From: Roseicyclus persicicus
Lineage (GTDB): Bacteria > Pseudomonadota > Alphaproteobacteria > Rhodobacterales > Rhodobacteraceae
Length of the DNA stretch: 64,000 nucleotides
NCBI RefSeq assembly: GCF_012395815.1
Contig: NZ_JAAZQQ010000007.1
Location: 124,001-188,000, forward strand
Direction of reading: 5' to 3'
Shown here: positions 20,522 to 28,867 of the stretch, in pieces
Layout of the letters: each line of letters begins with the position of its first letter
Numbering within the stretch: the stretch's first letter is position 1
Notes under the pieces: generated by a model
Databases searched by the model: none
Told to the model about the DNA's origin: nothing
Seen by the model: the letters and a program-made list of their open reading frames with translations, nothing else
Program-made: the position numbers and the translations under genes

Positions 20522-21205
20522 TCAGAACCGGAACAGCACCCCGAGCTCGAACACCGTCGCGTCCATGCCGACGCCCTGGTAGAGCACGTCGGTCTGGAAA
20601 TCGTCGTCGTTGAAGACGTAGCGGTTCACGCTGGCGCGCACATGCACCGTCTGCGACGCCGCCCATTCCACGCCGAGGCCGAACTGGTAGCCGTTCACGT
20701 CGTTGTCGGTGCCGAACGGGCCGGCCCCGTTGTCGGTGGTGACATCGACATTCGCCGTGGTCAGGCCGAGCGTGCCGTACACCATCATCTCGGGCGACAC
20801 GAGATAGCCCAGGTTCCCGCGCAGCGCGGCGATGTAGTTGAAATCGACGTCGCAGGTGAAGGCCGGGTTGCTGCAGGCTTCGCTGCCGCTGAGGCTGGTG
20901 CCCATCAGCGCAAGCTCCGGGCCGAAGACCCAGCTGCCGTTCTGGAAGTAGTAGCCCACCACGCCGCCATAGGTCGCGCCGTCGAGATCACCCTCGCCGT
21001 CGCCGGGAAAAAGGTCGTCGTTCCCGTAGGTTCCGGTTCCGAAGCCGAGCGTGAGGCCGCCGTAGAACCCGGCCCAGTCGGCGACCGGGGCCGGCGTGTA
21101 GACCGGCGCGGGGGCCGGGGCGACGGGAACCGTGCCGTTCGCCAGCACGGGTGTCGCGAGAACCGTCGTGGCCAGGAGGGCCGGTACGAGACGCAGCATG
21201 GTCAT
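20522..21205 (-). CDS. Outer-membrane beta-barrel protein (porin/OmpA-barrel family)
   Basis: A 227-residue protein with a signal peptide ending VLANG, a short Pro/Ala/Val linker, and alternating beta strands starting DWAGFYGGLTLGFG. It ends in ...LGVLFRF, the terminal Phe recognised by the BAM machinery. The layout matches small 8-stranded barrels annotated as outer-membrane beta-barrel or porin-family proteins. Two Cys (CSNPAFTC) may form a loop disulfide. The RBS AAGGAAAG lies 5-6 nt before ATG 21205; ATG 21199 is also possible. Function could be structural or adhesive; it cannot be assigned. Confidence 0.85.
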   Translation of the reverse strand: MTMLRLVPALLATTVLATPVLANGTVPVAPAPAPVYTPAPVADWAGFYGGLTLGFGTGTYGNDDLFPGDGEGDLDGATYGGVVGYYFQNGSWVFGPELALMGTSLSGSEACSNPAFTCDVDFNYIAALRGNLGYLVSPEMMVYGTLGLTTANVDVTTDNGAGPFGTDNDVNGYQFGLGVEWAASQTVHVRASVNRYVFNDDDFQTDVLYQGVGMDATVFELGVLFRF

Positions 21206-21508
21206 GGTGTCTTTCCTTGTTCCCTTTGTGGATGCTCGGAAAACCCGTGGTCGACACCGCCGGCGGATCGCGGGGGATCGTGCCGGCATCGGGCCAACGT
21301 CGCGGCCTTCCAGCTTCTTTCCTCGGATATGATTCTATCTGCAATATTTGACAATTACTATAGTAACATTCCGGTCGCATTGATCTGTGTCAGATCGGCA
21401 ACCGCATGTCGCTTTCCCCCGCAGGGTGCCGCAATCGGCCCGCGGCCGGGGGGCGGGGCGCGCTAGGAAACGGCACCAGCGGACCCACAGACCGGGGGAG
21501 ATCGGGAC
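21206..21508. other. Divergent intergenic region with two palindromes
   Basis: This 303-bp gap between the barrel gene (minus) and the mttB-like gene (plus) contains the window's most AT-rich patch (about 21325-21370). It holds a perfect 12-bp palindrome TTACTATAGTAA (21355-21366) and the inverted repeat GATCTG-TGT-CAGATC (21382-21396). On the minus strand TTGTCA (21353-21348) with a 17-bp spacer and CATATC is a candidate promoter for the barrel gene. The mttB-like gene has GGGGGAG at 21494-21500 as its ribosome site. I see no gene inside. Confidence 0.55.
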
Positions 21509-23059
21509 ATGGCGCTAGCGGAAGAGACGGCGGCACGGCGGGCACGCGGCGGCGGCGGGGCCGCGCGGCGGGCCGCGCGCTCGGCGGTCAGCTTCGAGAC
21601 CGCGCGCTTCATCGAGCGCAACATCCCCAACTTCGACATCCTCACCCCCGAGGCGATCGAGATCATCGAGCACAACGCCGAGACGGTGCTCGAGGAGATC
21701 GGCGTCAACTTCGTCGAGAACCCCGCCGCGCTGGAGCGCTGGCGGCAGGCCGGCGCCGACGTGCAGGGCGAGCGGGTGCACATCCCCCGCGGCCTCGCCC
21801 GGCAGCTCTGCGCCACCGCGCCGTCGCGCTTCACCCAGCACGCCCGCAACCCTGCCCGCAACGTCGAGATCGGCGGCAAGTCCATGGTGCTGGCCCCGGT
21901 CTACGGGCCGCCCTTCGTGCGCGACCGGGTGGCCGGGCGGCGCTACGCCACGATGGCCGATTTCGAGATGTTCGTGAAACTCGGCTACATGTCGAAATGG
22001 CTGCACCATTCCGGCGGCACGGTGTGCGAGCCGACCGACATCCCGGTGAACAAGCGCCACCTCGACATGCTCTATGCGCACATGGCGCTGTCGGACAAAC
22101 CCTTCATGGGGTCGGTCACCGAACCCTCGCGCGCCGCCGATTCGGTCGAGATGGCGCGCATCCTGTTCGGGTCCGACTTCGTCGACAGCCACTGCGTGAT
22201 GACCTCGCTGGTCAACATCAACTCGCCGCTGACCTTCGACAGCGTGATGATGGGCGCGCTGGAGGAATACGCCGCCGCCGGGCAGGCCTGCATCGTGTCG
22301 CCCTTCATCGTGGGCGGCGCCATGGCGCCGGTCTCGGTCGCTGGCACGCTGACGCAGGTGCTGGCCGAGGTGCTGGCCGGCATCGCCTACAGCCAGCTGA
22401 TCCGCCCCGGCTGCCCGATGATCTTCGGCGCCTTCGTGACCTCGATCGACATGAACTCGGGCGCGCCGACCTTCGGCACCCCCGAGGCCAGCCAGATCAC
22501 CTACGGCGCGGGCCAGCTCGCGCGGCGGCTGAACCTGCCCTACCGCTCGGGCGGGGCCTTCACCGGCTCCAAGCTGCCCGACGCGCAGGGCGCCTACGAG
22601 AGCGCGAATTCGCTGAACGCCGCGCTCCTGTCGGGGGTGAACTTCATGCTGCACGCCTGCGGCTGGCTCGAGGGCGGACTGGTGGCCAGCCCCGAGAAAT
22701 TCGTGATGGACGCCGACCAGCTCGGCATCCTGCACAAGCTGGCCGAGGGCGTGCCCGTCGACGACAACGCCCAGGCCATGGGCGCCCTGCGCGAGGTCGG
22801 CCCCGGCGGGCATTTCCTGGGCTGCGCGCATACCCAGGCGAATTATTCCACGGCGTTCTGGCGCACCGGCCTGCTGGACTACAAGCCCTACGAGACCTGG
22901 TCCGAGGAAGGCGCCCGCGACACCGAGGCGCTGGCCTCGGCCAAGGTCGACCGGATGCTGGCCGACTACCAGCAGCCCTACCTCGACCCCGCCACCGACG
23001 AGGCGCTCAGGGCCTACATGGCGCAGAAGAAGGCGTCGATGCCCGACGCCTTCCTCTGA
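21509..23059 (+). CDS. MttB-family (trimethylamine/betaine-type) methyltransferase, non-pyrrolysine
   Basis: A 516-residue protein of the COG5598 MttB superfamily. In methanogens MttB is a pyrrolysine enzyme with an in-frame amber codon; this one is a continuous frame with no internal amber. Such non-Pyl homologues include glycine betaine methyltransferase MtgB and other quaternary-amine demethylases that pass methyl groups to a corrinoid protein. No corrinoid protein, MtbA-like or RamA-like gene is adjacent, so the partner must be elsewhere. The family is abundant in marine Rhodobacterales. A substrate cannot be assigned from sequence alone. Confidence 0.85.
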   Translation: MALAEETAARRARGGGGAARRAARSAVSFETARFIERNIPNFDILTPEAIEIIEHNAETVLEEIGVNFVENPAALERWRQAGADVQGERVHIPRGLARQLCATAPSRFTQHARNPARNVEIGGKSMVLAPVYGPPFVRDRVAGRRYATMADFEMFVKLGYMSKWLHHSGGTVCEPTDIPVNKRHLDMLYAHMALSDKPFMGSVTEPSRAADSVEMARILFGSDFVDSHCVMTSLVNINSPLTFDSVMMGALEEYAAAGQACIVSPFIVGGAMAPVSVAGTLTQVLAEVLAGIAYSQLIRPGCPMIFGAFVTSIDMNSGAPTFGTPEASQITYGAGQLARRLNLPYRSGGAFTGSKLPDAQGAYESANSLNAALLSGVNFMLHACGWLEGGLVASPEKFVMDADQLGILHKLAEGVPVDDNAQAMGALREVGPGGHFLGCAHTQANYSTAFWRTGLLDYKPYETWSEEGARDTEALASAKVDRMLADYQQPYLDPATDEALRAYMAQKKASMPDAFL

Positions 23060-23062
23060 GGC

Positions 23063-23305
23063 TCAGCTGACCGACCGCGCGGCGCACAGGATCGCGCTCA
23101 TCACCTCGACGTGGCGGGTGGGCGAATAGCCCAGGCCGCCCCCGAGGCGTGCGGCGTTCAGCTTTTCCTCCTCGGCCAGCAGCGCCTGCACCGGGCGGCG
23201 GGCGGCGCGGCGGTGCGCGTCGCCGGTCAGCGCGGCCATGCGCGCGGCCCTCAGCAGCAGCCCCGGGCGGCGCATCCGCGACAGCGCGGCGGTGAGATCG
23301 GTCAT
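23063..23305 (-). CDS. DUF6477 family small protein
   Basis: An 80-residue basic, Ala/Arg-rich helical protein. The pattern (L-S-R-M-R-R-P-x-L-L-x-R-A-A-R near the start, a central EEEKLNAAR, and YSPTRHVEVM near the end) matches what I know as DUF6477, a family restricted to Rhodobacterales-like bacteria. GGAGGG precedes ATG 23305. It diverges from the DUF6456 gene; the two occur together in many genomes of this group as far as I recall. Function unknown. Its stop is 3 bp from the end of the convergent mttB-like gene. Confidence 0.7.
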   Translation of the reverse strand: MTDLTAALSRMRRPGLLLRAARMAALTGDAHRRAARRPVQALLAEEEKLNAARLGGGLGYSPTRHVEVMSAILCAARSVS

Positions 23306-23375
23306 CGGGAACCCTCCGGCAAGATGTCATCCGCGGCCCATGCTGGGGCGGCCCGAGGGGGTGTTGCGCACAGGC

Positions 23376-23458
23376 TTATCCACCGCGCGCTGCCCGTCTA
23401 TCCGTTTACGTTCTGGAAACAAATTGTGGATTATCCACAGATTTTAACCAATCAGTAA
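23376..23458. promoter_or_regulatory. DnaA-box cluster with a CtrA-like site
   Basis: A perfect DnaA box TTATCCACA (23431-23439) lies inside the 15-bp palindrome TGTGGAT-T-ATCCACA (23425-23439), whose other arm is a one-mismatch box on the opposite strand. Another near-box TTATCCACC is at 23376-23384. Five bases after the palindrome, TTAA-N7-GTAA (23444-23458) matches the CtrA consensus TTAA-N7-TTAA with one mismatch. The flank is AT-rich for this genome. The site sits between divergent DUF6477 and DUF6456 genes and could control both. Confidence 0.55.
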
Positions 23459-23510
23459 TCAATTCGGCGAAAACCTGCTGCCGTTGACCACGTGCGAGGG
23501 AGGTGGGACC

Positions 23511-24671
23511 ATGACTTCGGCCTCGGCCGAGACCGGCCGATCCATGCCTGACGCCGGCCTTGCGGCGACCAGCCTGCCCGGCTGGCTGCCGGCCCCGGCG
23601 CGGCAGTATCTCGCCCATACCGCGGCCGGCCGCTCGCTGCGCCAGATCGCGCGCGCCGACGGCGACCCGGCCTCGACGGTCAGCCGCCGCGTGCGCCGCG
23701 TCGAGGCGCGCCGCGACGACCCGCTGTTCGACGAGGCGCTGGCCCTGCTCGGCCGCGCCGCCGTCCTCCCCCCTTGCCCGTCCCCCGAAGAGGAGCCCCT
23801 GCCCATGACAGCCCCGTTCCGGTCCCCGCTCGGCGATGACAGCACGATCGACCGCGAGGCCCGCCGCATCCTGCGCCGGCTGTGCGAGACCGACGCCGTG
23901 CTGGCCGTCGCGCAGGACCTCGACAAGGCGGTGGTGCTGCGCCCGGGGCCGGGCGGCGAGCAGACCCGCACCGCGGTGGTGGAACGCCGCATCGCGCAGG
24001 CCTTCGCGGTGAAGGACTGGATCTCCTGCCTGCGGGCCGGCCGGATCGCGCGCTACACCATCACCGCGGCCGGCAAGGCGGCGCTGAAGCGGCTGATCGA
24101 CGAGGACCGCCGCCGCCGGCAATCGGCGCTCGGCTTTGCCGAAGCCGCGACGCCGTTCCAGGCCCAGCACGCGGTCTGGGGCATGGCGCAGGTGGCCGAA
24201 CCGGGCGCGCGGCCGCGCAAGCTGCGGGTGAACCTCGCGGAATCGCCGCTCGCCGTGCTGGGCCGCCGCGCCGGGCCGGACGGCCGGCCGTTCCTGACCC
24301 CCGACCTGATCCAGGCCGGCGAGCGCCTGCGCGAGGATTTCGAGCGCGCCCAGATGGGCCCCCGCGTCGGCCAGAACTGGGACCGTTTCCTCACCGGCGG
24401 CGCCGATCGCGGCGGATTTCTGAACGACAGCGGTCTTGCCGAGGGGCCGCGCGCCGCGCGCCAGCGGGTGTCGGACGCGCTCGACCACCTCGGGCCGGGC
24501 CTCGCCGACGTGGTGCTCCGGGTGTGCTGTTTCCTCGAAGGGCTGGAGTCGGCCGAGAAGCGGCTGGGCTGGTCGGCCCGTTCGGGCAAGGTGGTGCTGA
24601 AGATCGGGCTGCAGCGCCTGCTGCGGCACTACGAGGACCGCCACGGCTTCGTCCCGGCGATCCGGGAGTGA
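23511..24671 (+). CDS. DUF6456 domain protein, putative HTH regulator
   Basis: A 386-residue soluble protein. About residues 25-80 contain a helix-turn-helix-like segment (GRSLRQIARADGDPASTVSRRVRRVEARRDDP), which resembles a transposase/sigma-type HTH and suggests DNA binding. A second region, about 120-210, holds ERRIAQAFAVKDWISCLRAGRIARYTITAAGKAALKRL, a winged-helix-like block, followed by the DUF6456 core to the C-terminus (SARSGKVVLKIGLQRLLRHY). GGGAGGTG ahead of ATG 23511 fixes the start. The divergent upstream region carries DnaA and CtrA-like sites. A role as a regulator is inferred; no target is known to me. Confidence 0.75.
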   Translation: MTSASAETGRSMPDAGLAATSLPGWLPAPARQYLAHTAAGRSLRQIARADGDPASTVSRRVRRVEARRDDPLFDEALALLGRAAVLPPCPSPEEEPLPMTAPFRSPLGDDSTIDREARRILRRLCETDAVLAVAQDLDKAVVLRPGPGGEQTRTAVVERRIAQAFAVKDWISCLRAGRIARYTITAAGKAALKRLIDEDRRRRQSALGFAEAATPFQAQHAVWGMAQVAEPGARPRKLRVNLAESPLAVLGRRAGPDGRPFLTPDLIQAGERLREDFERAQMGPRVGQNWDRFLTGGADRGGFLNDSGLAEGPRAARQRVSDALDHLGPGLADVVLRVCCFLEGLESAEKRLGWSARSGKVVLKIGLQRLLRHYEDRHGFVPAIRE

Positions 24672-24676
24672 GCCCT

Positions 24677-24705
24677 TGTATTGTACGGGTCTCTGTACAT
24701 ATCCT
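24677..24705 (+). promoter_or_regulatory. Promoter and operator of yefM-yoeB
   Basis: The inverted repeat TGTAC-N8-GTACA (24682-24686, 24695-24699) lies inside a promoter with -35 TTGTAT (24677-24682), a 17-bp spacer and -10 TATCCT (24700-24705). In E. coli the YefM-YoeB complex binds palindromes with a TGTACA core, so this is the likely autoregulatory operator. Confidence 0.65.
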
Positions 24706-24734
24706 GTCGGTAAACCCGCGATCCCGAGGCTCCC

Positions 24735-24986
24735 ATGGACGTGATGACCTATTCCGACGCCCGCGCGCAGCTCAAGCGCGTGATGGACCGTGCCATCGAC
24801 GACCGCGAGGAGATCGTCGTGACCCGCCGCAACGGCGAGGCGGTGGTCGTGGTGTCGCTCGAATCCTGGAGCGCGATCACCGAAACGCTGCATCTCCTGT
24901 CCACGCCGAACAACGCAGGCCGGCTCCGCGACGCGGTGGCGGAACTGGACGCAGGGCAGGGCACGGAGCATGACCTGACCCCGTGA
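24735..24986 (+). CDS. yefM: Type II antitoxin, Phd/YefM family
   Basis: An 83-residue antitoxin. The N-terminal DNA-binding half shows the family start [18 protein letters not shown] and the motif [21 protein letters not shown]; the C-terminal half is the flexible toxin-neutralising part ([15 protein letters not shown]). It should bind YoeB and repress its own promoter, where a TGTAC-N8-GTACA palindrome is visible. The gene overlaps yoeB by 4 nt (GTGA). Residue pattern and partner make the call secure. Confidence 0.95.
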   Translation: MDVMTYSDARAQLKRVMDRAIDDREEIVVTRRNGEAVVVVSLESWSAITETLHLLSTPNNAGRLRDAVAELDAGQGTEHDLTP

Positions 24987-25249
24987 AGATCGTCTTTGCC
25001 TCCGCCGCCTGGGAGGATTACCAGCACTGGGTGGCGACCGATCCCCGCACGCTCGCGCGCGTCAACGACCTGATCCGCCAGTCCATGCGCACGCCCTTTG
25101 CCGGAACCGGCAAGCCCGAACCGCTCAAGGGCGACCTCAGCGGCTGGTGGTCGCGCCGGATCACCCGCGAGGACCGCATGGTCTACCGCGTCGCCGGCAG
25201 CGGTGCGGACCAGCGCCTCGAGATCGCGCAATTGCGGTTCCACTACTGA
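24983..25249 (+). CDS. yoeB: Type II toxin YoeB (ribosome-dependent mRNA endonuclease)
   Basis: An 88-residue RelE/YoeB-fold toxin that cleaves mRNA at the ribosomal A site. The catalytic residues of E. coli YoeB are conserved: Glu46 in GKPEPLK, Arg65 in DRMVY, and the C-terminal His87 in RFHY. The toxin therefore looks active and should be kept in check by the upstream antitoxin. It starts at GTG 24983, overlapping the antitoxin stop. The pair is inserted between the DUF6456 gene and lipA, with no transposon remnants visible. Confidence 0.95.
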   Translation: MKIVFASAAWEDYQHWVATDPRTLARVNDLIRQSMRTPFAGTGKPEPLKGDLSGWWSRRITREDRMVYRVAGSGADQRLEIAQLRFHY

Positions 25250-25347
25250 CACTTGCACGCCCCGCAACCCGGCTGTGCCGAAATGTTCCATGCAGGGCAG
25301 GGCAGGATGCGCTACATATCCCCCGACAGGAGGAGCGAGGCCCACCC

Positions 25348-26298
25348 ATGCGCGATCTGAAGATCCCCGACCAGCGCCACCCCGAGAAGGCGCACCGCCC
25401 CGACAACGCCCAGCCGAAGAAACCCAGCTGGATCCGCGTCAAGGCGCCCGTCGGCAAGGGATACCAGGAAACCCACCGCATCATGCGCGAGCACAAGCTC
25501 GTCACGGTCTGCGAGGAGGCGGGCTGCCCCAACGCCGGCGAATGCTGGAGCCAGGGCCACGCCACCATGATGATCATGGGCGAGATCTGCACCCGCGGCT
25601 GCACCTTCTGCAACGTGGCGACCGGCCGCCCGCAGGCGCTCGACCTGTTCGAGCCGGGGCGCGTGGCCGACGCGGTGGCGAAACTGGGCCTCAACCACGT
25701 CGTCGTCACCAGCGTCGACCGTGACGACCTCGAGGACGGCGGGGCGGAGCATTTCGCCATGACCATCCGCGCCATCCGCAAGCGCGCGCCCGACACCACC
25801 ATCGAGATCCTGACACCCGACTTCCTGAAATGCGGGCCCGAGGCGCTGGAGACCGTCGTCGCGGCGAAACCGGACGTGTTCAACCACAACCTCGAGACCG
25901 TGCCCGGCCTCTACCCCGAGGTGCGCCCCGGCGCGCGCTACTTCCACTCGCTGCGGCTCCTGCAGCGGGTGAAGGAGCTCGACCCGGCCATGTTCACCAA
26001 GTCGGGCATCATGGTCGGCCTCGGCGAGGACCGGCAGTCGGTCCTGCAGGTCATGGACGACATGCGCGCGGCCGACGTCGATTTCCTGACCATCGGCCAG
26101 TATCTGCAGCCCACGCCCAAGCACCACGCCATCGACCGCTTCGTCCACCCCGACGAATTCGCGGCCTATGAAAAGGCGGCCTATGGCAAGGGTTTCCTGA
26201 TGGTCTCGGCCACGCCCCTGACGCGGTCCTCCTACCACGCGGGCGACGATTTCGCCCGGCTTCGGGACGCACGGCTGAAAAAGCTCGGGCGCGCCTGA
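25348..26298 (+). CDS. lipA: Lipoyl synthase
   Basis: A 316-residue radical SAM enzyme that inserts two sulfurs into protein-bound octanoyl groups to make lipoyl cofactor. Both iron-sulfur sites are visible: the auxiliary cluster [12 protein letters not shown] (C-x4-C-x5-C) and the radical SAM motif CTRGCTFC (C-x3-C-x2-C). The conserved C-terminal Ser region (SSYHAGDDF) that ligates the auxiliary cluster is present. AGGAGG upstream supports ATG 25348; the frame is open further upstream through yoeB. It serves the 2-oxoacid dehydrogenase complexes to which the Lpd at 1-2.3 kb belongs. Confidence 0.98.
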   Translation: MRDLKIPDQRHPEKAHRPDNAQPKKPSWIRVKAPVGKGYQETHRIMREHKLVTVCEEAGCPNAGECWSQGHATMMIMGEICTRGCTFCNVATGRPQALDLFEPGRVADAVAKLGLNHVVVTSVDRDDLEDGGAEHFAMTIRAIRKRAPDTTIEILTPDFLKCGPEALETVVAAKPDVFNHNLETVPGLYPEVRPGARYFHSLRLLQRVKELDPAMFTKSGIMVGLGEDRQSVLQVMDDMRAADVDFLTIGQYLQPTPKHHAIDRFVHPDEFAAYEKAAYGKGFLMVSATPLTRSSYHAGDDFARLRDARLKKLGRA

Positions 26299-26377
26299 GG
26301 GGGCGGGAAAGCCACCGTATCGCGGCGCCCGCGGGCTGGGGTAGGGTGGCGGCATCTCCTTCACCCTAGGTGCCGAC

Positions 26378-27577
26378 ATGCCCCGATTCCCGCTTCGTGC
26401 CGCCGCGGCCCTGATGGCCGCGGCCCTGCTTGTGTCCGCCGCGCCGTCCGCGCTCCTGGCCGATGACTTCGCGACCGAGCGCGCCGCCGTGGCCGAGGCC
26501 GTCGCCGCCTACGAGGCCGTCGATCTGGCCGGCGCCCTCCGGCTGGCCGAACCCGCCGCCGCCGCCGGCAACCCCGTCGCGCTGCATATCCTGGGCCTGG
26601 TCCGGCTCGACCCCGCCGGCCCCGCCCATGACCCCGCCGCGGGCGAGGCCGCGCTGCGGGCCGCGCTGTCGGCGGGCTATCCCGATGCCGGGTTCGAGCT
26701 GGCGCGGGCGCTCCACGAGGGCCGGCTGGGCCGCCCCGCCGACCCGGCCGCCGCCGTCGCGGTCCTGGCCGGGGTGATCGCCCGCGACCCGTCCTACGCC
26801 CCGGCCTATCCCGCCCTTGCCGCGCTCTATGCCCGCGAGGAGACGACCGAGGATTTCGCCGCCCTGCAGGCGATCCTGCCCACGGGCCTTGCGCTGAACC
26901 CGGGGCACCCGGGCCTCCTGTCGATCCGGGGCGATGCCGCCTTCTTCGGCCTCGCGCAGCCCGAGGACCGCGCCGCGGCGCTGGCCGACTACGAGGCCGC
27001 CGCCGCCGCGGGCCACGGCTATGCCCTGTTGCGGCTGGCCGAGATGTACCGCTTCGGCGACGCGCCCGTCGCGCAGGATCACGTCCGCGCCCGCGCCTAC
27101 CTGCGGGACGCCGCCGCCCGGGGCGAGGCTGGCGCCCTCTCGACGCTGGCCGACATGGACTATTTCGGCGAGGGCGGGCCGGTCGATCACCCGTCCGCGG
27201 CCGCCGGGTTCGCCGCGGCGCTTGCCGCCGACCCGACCGACGCCTTCGCGGCCTATTCGCTGGGCTACATGCTGATGCGGGGCGAGGGGGCGGCGGTGGA
27301 TCACCCCCGCGCGCAGGCGCTTCTGGAACAGGCCTCGGCGCTTGGGGACATCTACGGCGATCTGGAGCTTATCGTGCTCCTGGCGCCGCACCCGGACTTC
27401 ACGGTCGCGGCGCCCGATCCCGCCCGCGCCTGGGGGCTGTGCCTGCGCCACGCGGCCTACATCGCCGAGGACCCCGAGGGCGTGCTGGACCAGACGCCCG
27501 AGGCCTGCGCCCACCTGGACGCCACGATGTCGCCCGAGACCCGCGCGGCGGGCGAGGCGCTGGCCGCTGCCGACTGA
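26378..27577 (+). CDS. Secreted Sel1-like/TPR repeat protein
   Basis: A 399-residue protein with a signal peptide ending ALLADD. It is built of Sel1-like helical repeats of about 36 residues (for example A-G-E-A-A-L-R-A-A-L-S-A-G-Y-P-D-A-G, and YALLRLAEMYRFGDAPVAQDHVRARAYLRDAAARG). Sel1 repeats are protein-protein scaffolds, often periplasmic. It is followed by a second, different Sel1 protein, so the two may be paralogues acting together. No enzymatic domain is visible. Role unknown. Confidence 0.8.
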   Translation: MPRFPLRAAAALMAAALLVSAAPSALLADDFATERAAVAEAVAAYEAVDLAGALRLAEPAAAAGNPVALHILGLVRLDPAGPAHDPAAGEAALRAALSAGYPDAGFELARALHEGRLGRPADPAAAVAVLAGVIARDPSYAPAYPALAALYAREETTEDFAALQAILPTGLALNPGHPGLLSIRGDAAFFGLAQPEDRAAALADYEAAAAAGHGYALLRLAEMYRFGDAPVAQDHVRARAYLRDAAARGEAGALSTLADMDYFGEGGPVDHPSAAAGFAAALAADPTDAFAAYSLGYMLMRGEGAAVDHPRAQALLEQASALGDIYGDLELIVLLAPHPDFTVAAPDPARAWGLCLRHAAYIAEDPEGVLDQTPEACAHLDATMSPETRAAGEALAAAD

Positions 27578-27661
27578 CCGGCCCCCCGAACCGGGGGGTT
27601 GCGGGGGCAGGGGGCGGCGCGCAAGGCTGGCGGCGCATCGTCCGCCCGGAGCCTGCCGCCC

Positions 27662-28867
27662 TTGTCCCTGCGTGCCGCCCTTGTCGCCCTTGTCCTTGCC
27701 CTGTCGCCGGTGACAGCCGGGGCCGACCCCTTCGCCGCCGAGCTGGCCCGCATCGAGACCGGTCTGGTGGCGATCGAGTCCGGCGATTTCGACACCGCCG
27801 AGCGGGTGTTCCGGCAGGAGGCCGAGGCCGGCAACCTGTCGGCGCGGGTCTGGCTCGGCATCCTGATGACCGTGCCCGAAAGCCCCGTCTTCGACCTTGC
27901 GCGGGGCATGGCGATCCTTGAGGCGGGGGCCGCGGCCGGCCACCCGGCCGGCGCCTCGGCGCTGGGGCGCATCCATTCCGAGGGGCGGCCCGGCCTGCCC
28001 GCCGACCCCGCCGCCGCCGAGGCGCAGTTCGCCCGCGCCCTGGCCCTCGACCCCGCCGACCCGGTCACCCACCGGCTGCTGGTCAACCACCGGCTGACGA
28101 TGGGCAGCCGGACCGGCGATTTCGGCCCCCTGCACGCGGCGCTGGCGCCGGGGCTGGCCGCGCATCCCGATGACCCGTTCCTGCGCCTCGCCCGCGGGCT
28201 GACCGCGCTGCATGGCGCTGGCGTGCCGGTCGACCCGGCGGCGGCGCTGGCCGATTTCGAGGTCGCGGCGGCGGGCGGGAACCTGCTGGCGATGCAGAAC
28301 GCCGCGGCCCTGCTCAGCAACGGTGCCGACGGCCTGCCGCGCGACCCCGAGGGGGCGTTTCGCATGTACGGGATGATGGCCGAGGCCGGCGACCCGGACG
28401 GGCAGGTGCTGATGGCCGGCGCGCTCCTCGCCGGGGACGGCGTGGCGGCCGACCCGGTCGCCGCCCGGGCGCTTGTCGACGCGGTGCTGGCCCGCGACCC
28501 AGGGAACCCCTCGGCCCTGATGATGCGGGCCAGTATCGACGCCCTGGGCGACGCGGGTCGGGCCGACCCGGCGGTCGTGCGCGCGCGGCTGGCCGAGCTG
28601 GGGATCGAGGGGCTGGACGCGGCGGGGATCGAGCTGGTGATGATGCTGATGGGCCCGGTGGCGGGATCGGAGCCCGCCGACGCGGTCGAGGTGGTGGCCC
28701 GCTGCGAGGTTCACCGCGACGGGCTGCTGGCCGCGGGCGCCCCGGACCAGGCCGCCGCGACCGAGGAGATCTGCGCCGCGTTCCGCCGGCAGCTCGACCC
28801 CGCGCGCCTGCCCGATGTGGCGGCGCGGGCGGCGGCGATCAGGGCTGCGGCACCGGCAGCGCCTTGA
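27662..28867 (+). CDS. Secreted Sel1-like repeat protein, second copy
   Basis: A protein of about 401 residues with a signal peptide (LSLRAALVALVLALSPVTAGA) and Sel1-type repeats (WLGILMTVPESPVFDLARGMAILEAGAAAGHPAGASALGRIH). No ATG or GTG begins the signal peptide; TTG 27662 does, with CCGGAG about 10 bp upstream, so I use it (an upstream TTG at 27599 is less likely). It lies 84 bp after the first Sel1 gene. Its last 29 nt overlap the end of the convergent cytochrome c gene. Function unknown. Confidence 0.7.
   Translation: MSLRAALVALVLALSPVTAGADPFAAELARIETGLVAIESGDFDTAERVFRQEAEAGNLSARVWLGILMTVPESPVFDLARGMAILEAGAAAGHPAGASALGRIHSEGRPGLPADPAAAEAQFARALALDPADPVTHRLLVNHRLTMGSRTGDFGPLHAALAPGLAAHPDDPFLRLARGLTALHGAGVPVDPAAALADFEVAAAGGNLLAMQNAAALLSNGADGLPRDPEGAFRMYGMMAEAGDPDGQVLMAGALLAGDGVAADPVAARALVDAVLARDPGNPSALMMRASIDALGDAGRADPAVVRARLAELGIEGLDAAGIELVMMLMGPVAGSEPADAVEVVARCEVHRDGLLAAGAPDQAAATEEICAAFRRQLDPARLPDVAARAAAIRAAAPAAP

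Noticed and set aside
21509-23059. Pyrrolysine-type trimethylamine methyltransferase
   Set aside because: The frame has no internal amber codon, and no pylTSBCD genes are in the window.
23376-23458. Chromosomal replication origin
   Set aside because: Only one perfect and two near DnaA boxes are present, with a short AT-rich patch and none of the usual oriC neighbours (hemE, dnaN or similar). A regulatory site is the simpler reading.
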